Of a stretch of DNA of 64,000 nucleotides, positions 43,248 to 55,020 are shown one piece after another. The DNA is from Symbiotaphrina buchneri (Eukaryota > Ascomycota > Symbiotaphrinales > Symbiotaphrinaceae). The stretch's first letter is position 1, and each line of letters begins with the position of its first letter. The notes beneath the pieces were generated by a model that was not told the origin of the DNA, made no database searches, and worked only from the letters and a program-made list of their open reading frames with translations. The translations under genes were made by a program, and so were the position numbers. Where the stretch lies: contig BCIG01000016.1 in NCBI GenBank assembly GCA_001599915.1, positions 647,628 through 711,627 of the forward strand, in the 5' to 3' direction.

Positions 43248-44288
43248 ATGGATAACTCCGGACGCATTGTTATGGCGGATTCTCTCATCACGCAGGCAAA
43301 TCCACCGAACGAATCAGACACAGCAAGCAACCGAGACAAGGTCATGGAGGTCACAGATCAGATCCTTGGAGATGCCGAAACCGCAGGACAGGCGATACCG
43401 CCGGTCAAGAAGGAGAAGAAACCGAAAAAGCTCATTACAACTGAGGAAGCTGCCATGTGGATCGAGACGTACCTGTCTAAGGGAGTGCCCAAGAAGCGAT
43501 ACTCAAAAGTAAAATTCGAGCAACTCCGCACTTTCCACCGCTTTCTTGATCTTCCCCCCGAGGTCCGCAACATAATCTACAGATTCCTGCTGGTATGGCC
43601 CCCTGGATTTTCCGAGCCTTTTCAACACCTTTACCCGGTTACCACAAAGTGCGGCCGCCGTATCTGGCCAGACATTATTCGTACCTCGAAGCTGGTACAT
43701 GGGGAGGCGACGGCTGTCCTCTATGGCGAAAATCTGTTTGGGACCGAATCTCTGTTGCGACTGTGCGGTGAAGTCGATCCGAAAGCCAGGAAAGACGGTT
43801 CCAACAATAATTACTACCTTGCCGCACTCCCATGTGTTCCCCTTATCCGGAACCTACAGTTGGTCCTAGGACAGTTCGCATACCCTGAGCATCCTGGATG
43901 TCTTACGGCGGTGTTGGGAGACAGTACGCCTGAGCCGACTAGCAGCAAAGTCATTGGTAACTTTACGGGCTTACAGCACCTGACGCTGAAATTCGTGCTG
44001 TATCGAAATCAAGGTACAACGAGACTGGACGCTACGCAGCCCGACTTTGTGGACAGCATGAGAGACTTCATATCAGGGTTGGCCAAGAATAGCCTGCGCC
44101 GCGTGACCTTTCAAGGCCCTCATGCTCTCAAATTGGACACCAGGAGGCTCCTGCCAGCTACTCCCGCTTTCGAAATAATCGACCTAGACCAGCACCAGGT
44201 CGGTCCTGATATGTACTGTGCCGAAGCAGTCGTCGCTCGAACCAGCACCGCCAGCTTGACCACCGAGCAGACCTCTCCTGAGGAGTAA
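43248..44288 (+). CDS. 2EXR/F-box-like domain protein, copy 2
   Basis: Predicted 346-residue protein, single exon, paralog of the gene at 39830. A Lys-rich patch (KKEKKPKKLI) precedes MWIETYLSKGVPKKRYSKVKFEQ and LRTFHRFLDLPPEVRNIIYRF, the 2EXR/F-box-like start. IWPDIIRTSKLVHGEATAVLYGENLF (IIRTSKLVHGEA, VLYGENLF) continues the domain. The rest resembles a leucine-rich fungal C-terminus: PLIRNLQLVLGQF, FTGLQHLTLKFVL and NSLRRVTFQGPHALKLD. The Met at 43248 is the first in frame. It differs from copy 1 in its longer C-terminal part, so the pair has diverged. Function is unknown. Confidence 0.8.
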   Translation: MDNSGRIVMADSLITQANPPNESDTASNRDKVMEVTDQILGDAETAGQAIPPVKKEKKPKKLITTEEAAMWIETYLSKGVPKKRYSKVKFEQLRTFHRFLDLPPEVRNIIYRFLLVWPPGFSEPFQHLYPVTTKCGRRIWPDIIRTSKLVHGEATAVLYGENLFGTESLLRLCGEVDPKARKDGSNNNYYLAALPCVPLIRNLQLVLGQFAYPEHPGCLTAVLGDSTPEPTSSKVIGNFTGLQHLTLKFVLYRNQGTTRLDATQPDFVDSMRDFISGLAKNSLRRVTFQGPHALKLDTRRLLPATPAFEIIDLDQHQVGPDMYCAEAVVARTSTASLTTEQTSPEE

Positions 44289-46078
44289 GTGGCTCGCTCC
44301 GCTCATGAGGTGTGCCATCTCTCGATACTTGTGTCACCGGCGATTTCTGGCGGGCTCTTTTCGATGGCAGGGGTTTTCTTCTACATCCAGCACCGCAGCG
44401 TTGCACTCTTTGTTTTCTCTGGGGAGTTTACCAGTTTCAGTCCGAAGAGCATGGAATTTCACCGCGAGTCTTACGGTTCGATGGTGCAGCCGCATGTATT
44501 TCTAGCAAATAAATTGCTCGTTCGGATGAAAATCTGCGTTGTACCGTATTCTTCTTTGCTAAGTGGAATGTAGCTGTAGCAGCTGTCTCTCAACCCCGCA
44601 GACGATGGGAAGTGGAACAGGTAATCCGACTTGTCGTCGCTCGTATCAGAAAGAGGCTCGGAGAGTAGCAGCCAATGGCCGCGCTTATACCGATGTCGAT
44701 TACTCTCTACTCCTTAGCTACGTGCAACGGAGGGGCCCGGAAAATGAGTATAAAATGTGGTCCTGCCCACTTTTCGGGATCCACATTTTCTTGCACCATT
44801 TTACCATCGGCAAGGGTTCCACCTGCTTCAATCAATCCCACAGTCCCACAGTCCCGCACGACTCTTTTACCCCTCTCGGAGGCTTGGAGGCTTGGAGGAG
44901 AGGGGGTCTGGTGGGTCAAAAAAGGGGATTGGTGGGCCAGGAAGTCCCATGATCACAAGGTCTGGGGCTTGGCGTGTAGTAGTTGCACGATCGCGAAAAG
45001 GGGTATGGAGGTTTTGAGTTGTGTTGTCGCTCCGAATCGGTGAGGGCTCAGGGGGACTCTAAGGTACGGTGCCTTAGTCTACCACGCGGGTCCGCACAAA
45101 TAATTACCTGCATTAAGAGACGGCATATATCGAGATCAGTACACGGTTTATGCTCGGTGAATTATACGGAGATATCCTAGACCAATCCTGGGCAACATCG
45201 ACTATGCTTCTCGGAGGTCGACAACACTCCGATCAAAAGCACGTCCATCTCTCACGTGCATCGATCGCGTGCCAAAACGGTCAAAGTAAGGTAGGAACAA
45301 ATTCGATACTAATACTACAATACAGCGTAGCTCACTCACCGCCACAGTCGCTGATCTCAACGGCAGGCGAATAATGGAAAATATCTGCGCCGAGAAGATT
45401 TGCGGCTAGGCAACACTCGGCGAAAATGCAACCCAAACGCGAGCAAATTCTTCAACTGCTGCCAAGCCCCGCGTTGTCCGGCCAGGGGCACCATTTGCGG
45501 TAAGCCGGAAGTCGGCTCGCAAGGCTTAGCGGGAGCGTTGCGGATCTGTGGAATCTAGGGCCCGTATCCAATCATGAATCTCAGGGTGTGGCGCTAAGCC
45601 TCTCCCGACCGAGGTTCGCGGAAGCGGCTGAAGACCGACGAATTCTCTGATTGGTCAAGCCGGAAAATCGGTCCTCGTCCGGCCACGAAAAATGTCGTTA
45701 TCCACCTGCCTTGACGTCACCTTCTTATCTCGCCTTGAATCGTTTTTTTTGCGGGTCCGGATTCAGACCCACCCGCACCTTGCAGGATCGCGCCTTCCAT
45801 AAGCAGCCGTGTTACCGTGACCGTCCGGGTTGCCCAGCAGCAAATAAAAGAACAATCCGCCGGTGGGTCCTGCATTCACACAAAACCATCATCTTGCCCG
45901 CATCTCCCACATTTTTCTCCTCCTTTTCTCCCATCCCGCACTTTGCTGCAGTGTCGTATGTGAGTCGTCACACACGACCCCGGATTCTGCACCATCACCT
46001 TCGGACGTCGCTGGTAATATCGACGTCACTTGCATAAGTCCTTGTTCATTGTCGGGTTTCTTCTTATCGTCTATCATC
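44289..46078. other. Intergenic, 1.8 kb, promoter of large MFS gene
   Basis: No supported gene. AAATAAAAG at about 45842-45850 may be a TATA-like box for the transporter at 46079, and the last 200 bp are a C/T-rich leader. Open frames here show no conserved content. Confidence 0.4.
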
Positions 46079-48106
46079 ATGTCTGATCCACCACCGACGA
46101 GCGATCAGGTTGTTGAGCAGCACCAGGCGCCCGCCGCGCCTCCTCAACGCCACACTCACTTTCCCGACAATGTCGAAGAACATTGCTACCGCCCATCGGC
46201 TGCCGCCAGCGCCGAGGACGACACGCGGGTCGAGAGTTTCGAGCATCGTACCCCTGGCACAGCGACTCCGACCTGGAACGAGAAGCCCATCGCGGGTGTG
46301 CCCCGTCCTGACGGAAAGATCGAGATCACTGAGGACGAATGCTACGAGCATCTCGGCTACAACTTTGCGCCCTGGAAGAAATGGACCATCCTCACCGTCA
46401 TCTTCTTGGTGCAGGTGTCCATGAACTTCAACACCAGTCTGTACTCCAACGCCATCACCGGTATCTCAGAAGAGTTCCACGTCAGCGCCCAGGCGGCGAG
46501 ATGTGGTGCTATGATTTTCTTGGTCGCGTATGCGTTTGGTTGTGAGCTCTGGGCTCCGTGGAGTGAGGAGCTCGGTCGCAAGCCTATTCTCCAGGCCAGT
46601 TTATTCTTGGTCAACATCTGGCAGTTGCCGGTCGCTTTGTCCAAGAATTTTGGAACCATCATGGTCGGTCGGTTTCTCGGTGGTCTTTCGTCCGCTGGAG
46701 GTTCCGTCACTCTTGGAATGGTGAGTTTCCCTTATAGATGGATTGGTCTTGAGTGGTTCTAACGCCAACGATAGGTCGCGGATATCTTCGAATCCGATCA
46801 TCAACAATATGCCGTCGCGTATATCGTCTTCTCTTCCGTCGGTGGTTCAGTTCTTGGCCCTGTTGTCGGTGGCTTCGTTGAGGCATACTGCAACTGGAGG
46901 TGGAACATCTGGATCCAGCTCATCTTCGGTGGTGCTGTCCAAATCGCCCACTTGCTCTTCGTCCCGGAGACCCGTACCACTATCATGATGGACCAAGTTG
47001 CCAAGAGACTGCGCCGGTCTGGCAAGAACCCCAACGTCTACGGACCGAATGAGCTCGTTCCTTGGAGAGAGCGATTCTCGGCCAGGGAGATCTTGGTGAC
47101 CTGGATTCGTCCATTCCGCATGTACCTGACCGAGCCCATCGTCCTGTGTCTGTCTCTTTTGTCCGGGTTCAGCGATGCCATCATCTTCATGTTTTTGCAA
47201 TCATACTCGCTCGTGTATGCGCAGTGGGGCTTCTCGACTGTCGCATTGGGTCTGTCGTTCTTGCCCATTCTCGTCGGCTACTTCATCGCCTACGCCAGCT
47301 TCGTCCCAGCCATCAAGCGGAACATCCGTCAACGCGAAGCTCACCCGCACGACGAACACGTTCAATTCGAGTCCCGTCTCTGGTGGCTCCTGTGGACTGC
47401 GCCTTGTCTCCCGATTGGTCTCATCGGGTTCGCCTGGACCTCTCTCGGCCCGCCTGTACACTGGATCGGCACCATGATCTTCAGCGCCATCATTGGCATT
47501 GCCAACTACTCAATCTACATGGCGACCATCGACTACATGATCACCGCGTACGGACCATACTCAGCCTCAGCCACCGGCGGCAACGGCTGGTCGCGTGACT
47601 TCCTCGCCGGTGTGCTCACCATCCCCGCCACGCCCTTCTACGCCAACATCGGCAAATCGCAAGGCCGCAACCTCGAGTACGCATCGACGATCCTCTTCTG
47701 CATCTCCGTCGTGCTCGTCATCGCCGTCTACGTCATCTACTGGAAAGGCCCCGTGCTGCGCGAGCGCTCGCCCTTCGCGCAGCAGCTCTCGCACGCCAAA
47801 GAGGAGGTCGCGGCCAAACGCCCGATCGCCAAACACCCGGGTCTGGGTTCGCGCAATAACTCCTATGTCATGTCGGTGCATGCTGCGTCCCGCACGGCGA
47901 GCCGGAATGCTTCCCGTGCTGCGAGTCGCCGCTCGAGTTTCCATGCTAGTCGCCCCGGCAGCCCGAGTCGTCAGGCCCATGCTCAGAACCAGCAGCATCT
48001 TATGGCGGATGGACGCCCTGGGGGCTTGACGAGTGCGCAGAATAGCTATGTGGCCCGGAAGATCCGTGAGACGGGCCGCATTGAGGAGGATAAGGATGAT
48101 GCGTGA
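46079..48106 (+). CDS. MFS transporter (DHA1 family, long tails)
   Basis: Predicted 12-TM transporter of 657 residues. Exons are 46079-46720 and 46775-48106 with a 54-bp intron, phase 0. A cytosolic N-terminus of about 110 residues leads to YNFAPWKKWTILTVIFLVQVSMNFN at TM1. Motifs are WSEELGRKPILQ in loop 2-3, VGRFLGGLSSAGGSVTLGMVAD in TM4-5, WRWNIWIQLIFGG in TM6, and SATGGNGWSRDFLAG near TM11, typical of fungal polyamine/multidrug DHA1 transporters. After TM12 a C-terminal tail of about 110 residues contains repeated ASR units (AASRTASRNASRAASRRSS), rich in kinase-type sites. Substrate is unknown; export of toxic or polyamine-like compounds is usual for the family. Confidence 0.93.
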
Positions 48107-48899
48107 GTGTGTTAATAAAGACGTGTCTCCGCTACTCGAGTTGTGTGGTTGATACATGCATGTTGGTTTGCGGTCATCGCTTCGTGTGTATAGACTCTTC
48201 CGTTTTGGAATTGTGGATAGACTACACCCTCGTTTTGGGGCTTGGGTGGCTTTACTGTTTACTGCGCGGAGAACTTGCATCGGTGTGGTTTTCTGTACTA
48301 TTATTATTACCTGCATTGACTGGATAGAGGCACCGTGTGTTTTTGGTTTGCATACGGTCTCTAGAAGTGGAGAGAAAAGAGATAGAGAGGTGAATAGAGT
48401 ATGGAGTATAGAGGCTCTAGAAATGAAAGACGTGCAAAATAATCATCGTTCGATATATGTAGCTCCTTGTCAATGATGATTACGGAGCGTCCCACATCTA
48501 CGCTCTTCCCTTGCAGAAGCAATAGGATCCTAGCAGGATGGGTCTAGAGGTGGATGTTGTGGAATTGAGAGAAAGCCTTCTATTCGCGTGTGTCTCTGTA
48601 AAAGAAGCCATCTCCAAAGCAACCCCTATTGGCTAGACTCCTCTACGACTCCCCTCCTCCGAGCGAGCCGCCCACGGCGAAGTTCGGCCGTTCATCCAAG
48701 CTGAATCCCCTTGCCAAATGGATACCATCTCGTAGCCTCTCCTCAAACGTCTCTGAAACCTATGTAGGCCTCTGAGGAGGATATCATTCTGAGGTCCACG
48801 AACAGGTGCTGGACATCAAATTGATACAATACTCATACGCTGGTAGACAGAGACTCAGATCGATCCTTGAATTGCTTGCTGGTACAGCTTCTCGTAAGG
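48107..48899. other. Intergenic 3' flank
   Basis: About 800 bp between the MFS gene and the start of the decayed repeat island. Nothing recognisable beyond 3' UTR-like sequence. Confidence 0.4.
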
Positions 48900-49446
48900 A
48901 GTCACATCGTGAAGTTCTGTAATGTAATCCTCGATTGCAATAGGTGTCTCCTTGTTGAGCCCTGAAGTGATGCTAGAGGCCTTGTTCTGAATGTTCGGTA
49001 TGGACTCTTCGATATTTTGGACTTCGATAGCCTAATACGAGGGACGGTCTTGTCAATGCGAAGGAAAGATTCGTCTGAGATCCCAGGCTCTTCTGGGTGG
49101 TCTCTCAGCATCCTGGCCTCGTCGGCAAGCATGACCTCCTGTATCTCTGACCAGCGGATGATGACCGGGCCTGCTGTTGGGTCAAGGTACAAGACCGACA
49201 AATATAGAGGCTAAAGAACCGGTCATGGCCGTCACAGCCCTTCATGAACTCCTGCATAACGTCCAGGTTCAAAATCGCACGCCCTCCTGGTCTTTGTCTT
49301 GGAACTTCATGGTGACGCGGCTGGTAGCGCGTTCATGATGGTCACCATGATCGGCGCTTCTGATGGTGTTTGTTGAAGACGCGACCCTTGCTTGCCACCC
49401 TTGCTTGATGATCTCCTTCTGAAGCATGTCATCGGTTACCAAGATG

Positions 49447-49695
49447 TCATTCAAGGGGTTGGCCCAACATACTATCAGCTTGAGCCTGGTGAGCCCCGTA
49501 GGGCCTGTCTTTCTTCTTCCTCTCCTCGCCCTTCCTTGTCCTTGTCCGCTCCAACACAACGGGGTATAGCTGGATATGTGACTGGTGCCTTTGCGCCCGA
49601 GGATACAATCCGGTGGGTTGGTTAACGCCGCCGCATATCCCGACCCGGACTTGTCCGTGTAGCCTTCTTTTAGACGTCGGAGCTCCTCCTCCCAT
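49447..49695 (-). pseudogene. N-terminal fragment of endonuclease-type gene, copy 1
   Basis: Minus-strand frame with HIQLYPVVLERTRTRKGEER and KKKDRPYGAHQ (49578-49486). The same pattern, YIQLYPVVLDRTRARKEG and KKKDKPYRTHQ, is found near 54930-54840, upstream of the zinc loop of copy 2. So this is the start of the same gene type; the matching zinc loop is not found just downstream. No intact start or continuation. Confidence 0.55.
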
Positions 49696-50374
49696 CGCTC
49701 CTGGTCAATCTGGAGGACTCAATAGTTTTCTGGTGCGGCTGCTGCTGTTGCCGGTGTTGCAACCAAATGTTCTGATGCTGCTGTGGTTGTGGTAGTGATG
49801 GTGGTGGTGAGCGCAAGGAGCGTTGCGTCGTCGAGATCCTCGTCACAGGAGTTAGCACAACAGAGAGACGGTGTTCCCCTTTGCTAGCTGTAGTAGCTCA
49901 TTCTGCCCCATTTGAGATACTTGAAAGTCTGCACCGTATATGCATATTGTTAGACATGGCAGCACTGGCAGGTAATGATAGCCATCACAAGCGGATCAAG
50001 CACTGGGAGAAACCATTCCCTCTCCGGAAAAAGGAGACGAAGGTTGGAGATGAACCACACCTGCTCCTGGCGGCGAGGCGGTCGTAGGAGGCCGGGTTGA
50101 CCATTGACGCCATCACGTCCGGCTACTCCTAGGGGAGGAGCATGATCAGACCGATGGAGTGCCAGATGTGGTTGAGACAACGAAGGAAACGCATGGAGTG
50201 CCGTCCTCAAGTCTATTTCAGTGACCGAACAACTGAATTGACCTGGGAGAACCATTAGCCCAGGGCAAGACGGTTGGTAATGAGAGCGGCGAAGTGATGT
50301 TATATGGCCTCGGAGAGAAGGCTTAGGGAGGTGGAGGGGGCGGTATCATAGCCTTGACGATAACGAGCATGTTC

Positions 50375-51048
50375 CTAATGGTGTGAGATCGTGAAACAGT
50401 TGGCCCTTAGCGCCTTGAGCCTTTCTTCATCATCTTCGAATCGTAATAATGTTTCGTAGTCTTTCAACGAACGTTCCAATTTCTCCTTTTCCTCTTCGAA
50501 TTGTTGGGTCACCAGGCCCAACGGCACCTCCCTGGCCAGAGACCGGATCTCTTCGAAAGTCATCTCTTCACTCCTCCCTACGCTTTTACCTGCAACATCG
50601 GGGTTAAGTCCCCCAAGCCAGAAATAGGACCGGCATATCCTAGAGAATATGGCCTTCCCCAGCATCACGAGAATCGGGTGGTGAACATAGGTGATCACCT
50701 GGCATTTGCCAGATCTGTTGGGCATGACGGATTGTTGCACCGGTGCGAATAGGAGTGGTCTGGGTTGGGAATCCTCCCAAACTCGGCAACCCACGTAACC
50801 TGATACGCAAAAAAGTCCCTTTTGTTGTACTCCCCGGAGGGGAGTTGCCACTTGATCGACTTCACTGGGCGTCCGTTCGCGTTCAGGGATTGCCAGTTCT
50901 CCAGACAGTCTCCCAGTCCCATAGCCACCGCCGCTGGGTTAAGCATGACCGTGGCGTGCTCCAGGATTGTGCCCCTCTCAACTGCGGAGCCCGCCCATCC
51001 TGGTGCCGCAGGGGCGGTGTCCGTTGATGCAGCGGCGCCTGGTGTCAC
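50375..51048 (-). pseudogene. Zinc-loop (His-Me finger) endonuclease relic
   Basis: Two overlapping minus-strand frames make one broken protein. The first (51048-50695) contains WQLPSGEYNKRDFFAYQVTW and HSYSHRCNNPSCP (zinc loop at about 50748-50719) and stops after DLANAR. The second continues from CQVITYVHHPILVM into a charged coiled tail (FEEEKEKLERSLKDYETLLRF). The zinc loop follows the SHxCxNPxC pattern of the zinc-binding region of fungal homing-endonuclease-like (zf-His_Me_endon) proteins. A frameshift or a lost intron separates the halves near 50700. Confidence 0.5.
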
Positions 51049-51457
51049 TGCGCTTATCGTGCATTGCAGGTGACTTCACACCACGGACAACCTTGGGCTT
51101 CTTTTGCATGGTCGTAAGCTCTATGAAATACTTGCTTAGACGGTCCTTCAGCTTGTATCCCCTGCCCTTTTATGATACCCTTTGTCAAGAAATTCCTGTA
51201 CTGCGTAGACCTCGGTCCAGACCTGCTTCTGTCGTTGACGGTGGCCGGGGTAATTTTCTTCGATTTCTTTACCGGTCAATGTCAGCTTGCGTTGAATTTC
51301 ATTGTACTCTCGTGCAAATGATGCAACAGCCTCAAAACGATCTACCTTTGCGATCAATGTGTTCTTGCCGACTGTTTTTTCTCATCGTGTTTCACGGTGA
51401 TGGCGTAACTGTCTATCAGGTTACGGAGTGCCTGGGGCAGCGTATACAACTCCTATG

Positions 51458-51804
51458 CTATCTGTATATACGTGGCTCCTTCTCATTGCCTTGCGCGGCG
51501 TTCCTGCTCCTCTTCGCCTTGACCTTCCTCAATTCCTCGGGGTACCGTGGTGGGGGAGTGCTTGGGACGAGCTTCTGGTCCCGAAGCATTGCGATGTGAT
51601 AGGTAAGATAACGTGCCGGGGCGTTCGCTTCTGCCTTCTGAAACTTCGCGAGGAACTTCGCATCCATGACTGGCCGATTGCAGCTGGCGCATTGGTGACA
51701 ATTGTACATCCATTGTCGTCGTGGGTTGTGCGGATCTTCGTCGTCAGATTGCGGAGGCAGTCGCGCAGGTCTGGGTTCGTGGCGAGGGCGTTGAACCACG
51801 TCAT
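51458..51804 (-). pseudogene. Unrecognised coding relic
   Basis: Two overlapping minus-strand frames give TWFNALATNPDLRDCLRNL then, after a shift, VMDAKFLAKFQKAEANAPARYL and a basic tail (EELRKVKAKRSRNA). The composition looks coding, but I cannot assign a family. It is part of the decayed island and may be the C-terminal part of one of its genes. Confidence 0.35.
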
Positions 51805-52100
51805 CTGGCTCGATTCACCAGGGTTCTTCTTTGGCGGCTGTGCGGCACTCCTTCATGAATTAGCATTGTGTGTTTGGTACCAGAGGGACAACTTACTTGA
51901 CATTGGTCATATGTTGAAGTTGGTTGGTCACCGCGTCCTGGTTCATCAGGTTTCAGTAGGTCTTGTTTTATCCGATGGACAGCACCTGTATCCTCCTATG
52001 TATACGTCTTAAGGGTGTGGTGTGTAAAGCATCATATCGTAGTAGCTCATTCGTATAGAGCTTCTCCTCGTCGTCGGATGTATCATCCAGATCTGTGTCA

Positions 52101-52481
52101 TTAAGAATAGCTACTTGCTTTGTTATGGTTTTCTGGCGCTTTTTCGCTGTTGCCTTCCGTTTGCCTGTCGTACGTTTGCGCTTCTTGCTGGACGGTGTGC
52201 TGAAAGAAATTTCGGTCCGTTGGGCCCGGCCGTCCCTTTCGGTTGTGATGTCTTATTGGTGACATGATATCTCTCTGTTCCAACCAGGATATCCCCAATT
52301 TAGTTGAGGAAGGGAGGAATGGAAGGATCCGTAGTCGCTGTTTGACTCCGGGAAAGAGCCGTAATCTGTCGATGGGGCCGAGACACCTCTCTGCGTTGCC
52401 GGAACTTCCGGCGCCGCCCGGGTCGGGCGGATCGCTAGAGATCACAATGGTCTCTGACATCTTGAGGGAACATCTCATCAA
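52101..52481 (-). pseudogene. Unrecognised N-terminal relic
   Basis: Minus-strand frame beginning MSETIVISSDPPDPGGAGSS (Met near 52457), like the acidic, disordered start of many fungal nuclear proteins (ISSDPP resembles a SUMO-interacting type motif). It continues with basic and polar sequence to a stop at 52101. No domain is visible. It may be the start of the SNF2-like or endonuclease-like gene that decayed here. Confidence 0.35.
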
Positions 52482-53067
52482 GAGCCGTACCTACCGCAAG
52501 AAGCGTCATCCTGGACCTTGTTGACTCTTTACGATCTTTTATGATCGAGACTGAGGAGATAGGATCGTCCAGGAAGAAGTTGCGACTGTTGGCTCGATGA
52601 GAGCGTGTCAACCAGAAACTGTACGTTGATTTTGTTGCTGTGCCACGAACTGCTCCTGGCCTTGTCAGACGAGGTCTGGTGGAAGTCATGGTTGATTGAG
52701 AGACCCGGATTGCATAACCATCGTAATATGGCATCCCCAATTTTTTCCACATGGAAAGGTGCGCAGTCATGGCGTAGCTTTCTCGCACCGTCGTCGACAT
52801 AACGGTTTATTGACCCATTGCTAATTTAGTGTTTGCATGCTTGATCATCGAGGATCAAAAGCAGCGAATGAACTAGAGGCCAAAAAGAGAGCTTCGGAGG
52901 AGTTCTCTCCCAAATCGTCTCTGGGCGAAGCCAAAGGCATGTCATTCAACTCATTCAGGTCTTTACTCACCAGAAAACTTTTTGCAGCTGAGTTGAACTT
53001 GGTAAGGAGTTCCCCAGTAACCTTCCTAACATTGGCTGATCTGCCAACAGCTTGGTTATTCCCGTGT

Positions 53068-53607
53068 CTAGGGGTTGCATGTCGTGTACAGCTTCGCCGG
53101 TTTGCCGAACTTGCTCGCCCCGATTTCGCTTCCCTTTTCGCCGTCGATCAACTGTCTGCCGTTAAGGGTTTTGAGAGCGGCTTCCATCTGCGTGTTGGTT
53201 TGGTATTTGACCCCATAGTACGAAGTTCCTGAAGGTATGCATAACATTTGTCCTTGTGCAGCAACTTTCTGAATAACCGTGCCAAGCAGGTAAAAATTCG
53301 CTTTCGTTTTGATCTTAGGGGGGATAGACACAAAGAGCGAGGCCGGGTCGTCTTGGAGGGCCTTTTTGTCTAGCTCCGTCATTCTAGTTGCACCTCCAAA
53401 GGACCAGACCTGGGAATATGATGGCTTTGCTACGTGATCGTTAGCGACAGCCTTCCTCGAGGTGGACCATTCCTGTGTGGGTGAGTGCGTACCTGGATTC
53501 GAAAAATTTGGATGTCGTTGAATTACCCAGGGTATCCGTCTCCATCTTTTCTGAATCCTTCGGCCCCTCTTCCCTTTCCGTATGCGTGGTAAGGCTCTCT
53601 CTCGCAA
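53068..53607 (-). pseudogene. Zinc-knuckle gene relic, copy A
   Basis: Minus-strand frame containing MTELDKKALQDDPASLFVSI, then SYYGVKYQTNTQMEAALKTL and NGRQLIDGEKGSEIGASKF with GKPAKLYTT. The NGRQLIDGEKG block is nearly identical to NGKQLIDGEKG of copy B at 54430. It ends soon after, before any CCHC knuckle. Family unknown; the strand-helix order resembles an RRM-like fold (inference). Confidence 0.5.
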
Positions 53608-53895
53608 GCTTAGCTCAGTCCTGTCTATCCCTCTGAGAATGGCCTGGAATATGTGGTTCTAGAAGTTCAGCGCAAGACCAAGTCTTCCAAAGCACCCAAC
53701 TGGGCGATCATCACAATGTTATGAGCTGTAACCAGCATCAGTAACTGAAGGCCATGGAGAACATGGGATGAACTTTCATGAGACACATTGTGTGTGCACG
53801 CTAGACCCTCCCATTTGGACCTTTCGCCTTTAATTTCCTGTCCACAAGCAGACCGGTTAGATCCATATCAAGCTACGGACTCGGAAGGGCAAAAA

Positions 53896-54490
53896 TCACT
53901 CCTTGGCAATGTTATCGGCTTTCTCCTTTGCCTTCGCAGCGTTCAACTTCGGTTTGTGTTCTACTTCGTATTGAAAGTACTCTTCACCGTTTCTTTCTCC
54001 AATGTGGACTGTCTCAATCTTCTTCCTGTAACGGATCTTGATTGGAGGTTCCAAGGGCGCAGCGTCCAGCCCCCGGGAAGCCCTGTGCATTTCCAGGCTG
54101 AATGGCTATCTGCTTTGCACAGAAGACATTTCTTTCCTTCCTCTTGTATCTTTGATTGCCGCCCATTAACTGTCAACTGTCGATTCCCGGGCCATTTTTG
54201 CTGCCATCTGAACCGAACGATCCAGGTGCCGGTTCCCGAGTCTGCCTCTATGACCGCAACCTTCGCAGCAAGTTCCGGGATTTCCTTCGGCTCATCCTGA
54301 CCTTCCTGCTGGCTCAAGTCCTTAACGGCCTGGATCAGACCCGGTCTTATGATCATGTCCAGCTCCGTCAGCCAAGTCGTGTGCAGCTTCGCCGGTTTAG
54401 CGAATTTGCTGGCCTCGATTTCGGTTCCCTTTTCGCCGTCGATCAATTGCTTTCCGTTGAGGACGCTAAGTTCAACAGCCTTCGTTAACT
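53896..54490 (-). pseudogene. Zinc-knuckle gene relic, copy B
   Basis: Minus-strand frame with AVELSVLNGKQLIDGEKGTE, IEASKFAKPAKLHTTWLTEL and, further on, WIVRFRWQQKWPGNRQLTVN, then CLLCKADSHSAWKC, an exact C-X2-C-X4-H-X4-C knuckle at about 54140-54099. After a shift the frame goes on as PPIKIRYRKKIETVHIGERN and YFQYEVEHKPKLNAAKAKEK to a stop at 53896. CCHC knuckles bind RNA or ssDNA and are typical of retroelement Gag/ORF1 proteins. The family is not recognised, and the gene is broken by one frameshift. Confidence 0.55.
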
Positions 54491-54549
54491 TCTGCTTCCT
54501 GCCTGCTGCCTGCTGCTCACCATGTTCTAAGAGACCTCTCGGATATTAA

Positions 54550-55020
54550 TCATTTCCTCGCCTCATTTGAGGCCTTGGCCTCTACCACTATGTGTTGGTG
54601 GTTGACACATGTCGGATTGTGACAGAGGTGTGATGCGTGCTGGCCTTCGACCATCCTTCTCACCGTTTCGGCGCTGTGACAGAACATGTTAGCCAACATC
54701 CCTTGAGATCCCAAGCCCCATCTCCTAACCATCTCCAGAACATTTCCAGATCATATTCCATCTTTAGTCTATATGGTAGAAGTGAGAATGAATATTCGAA
54801 GCTTCTTACCTATGGTGCAGCAAGACTTTCACCTGATGAGTCCTATAGGGCTTGTCTTTCTTCTTCAACCCCTCCTTCCTGGCCCTTGTACGGTCCAGTA
54901 CCACTGGGTATAATTGGATGTACCCATTTTGGGTGCGGTTGGCGCCCTTTTGTCCAAGGACACACCCCATGGGGTTTGTGATGGCTGGCGCATAGCCGGA
55001 GCCGGATTTGTATCGGATTA
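54550..55020 (-). pseudogene. Zinc-loop (His-Me finger) endonuclease relic, best-preserved copy
   Basis: On the minus strand, GCVLGQKGANRTQNGYIQLY and PVVLDRTRARKEGLKKKDKP precede a likely intron donor near 54810. Then MVRRWGLGSQGMLANMFCHS, QHASHLCHNPTCVNHQHIVV (zinc loop at 54636-54607) and EAKASNEARK follow, ending in TGA at 54550. ASHLCHNPxCVNxxHxVxExxxxNxxRK is the zinc-binding-loop signature of fungal His-Me finger endonucleases. One TGA interrupts the frame upstream of MVRRWG, and the C-terminus stops early. The nuclease is presumably inactive. Confidence 0.6.
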
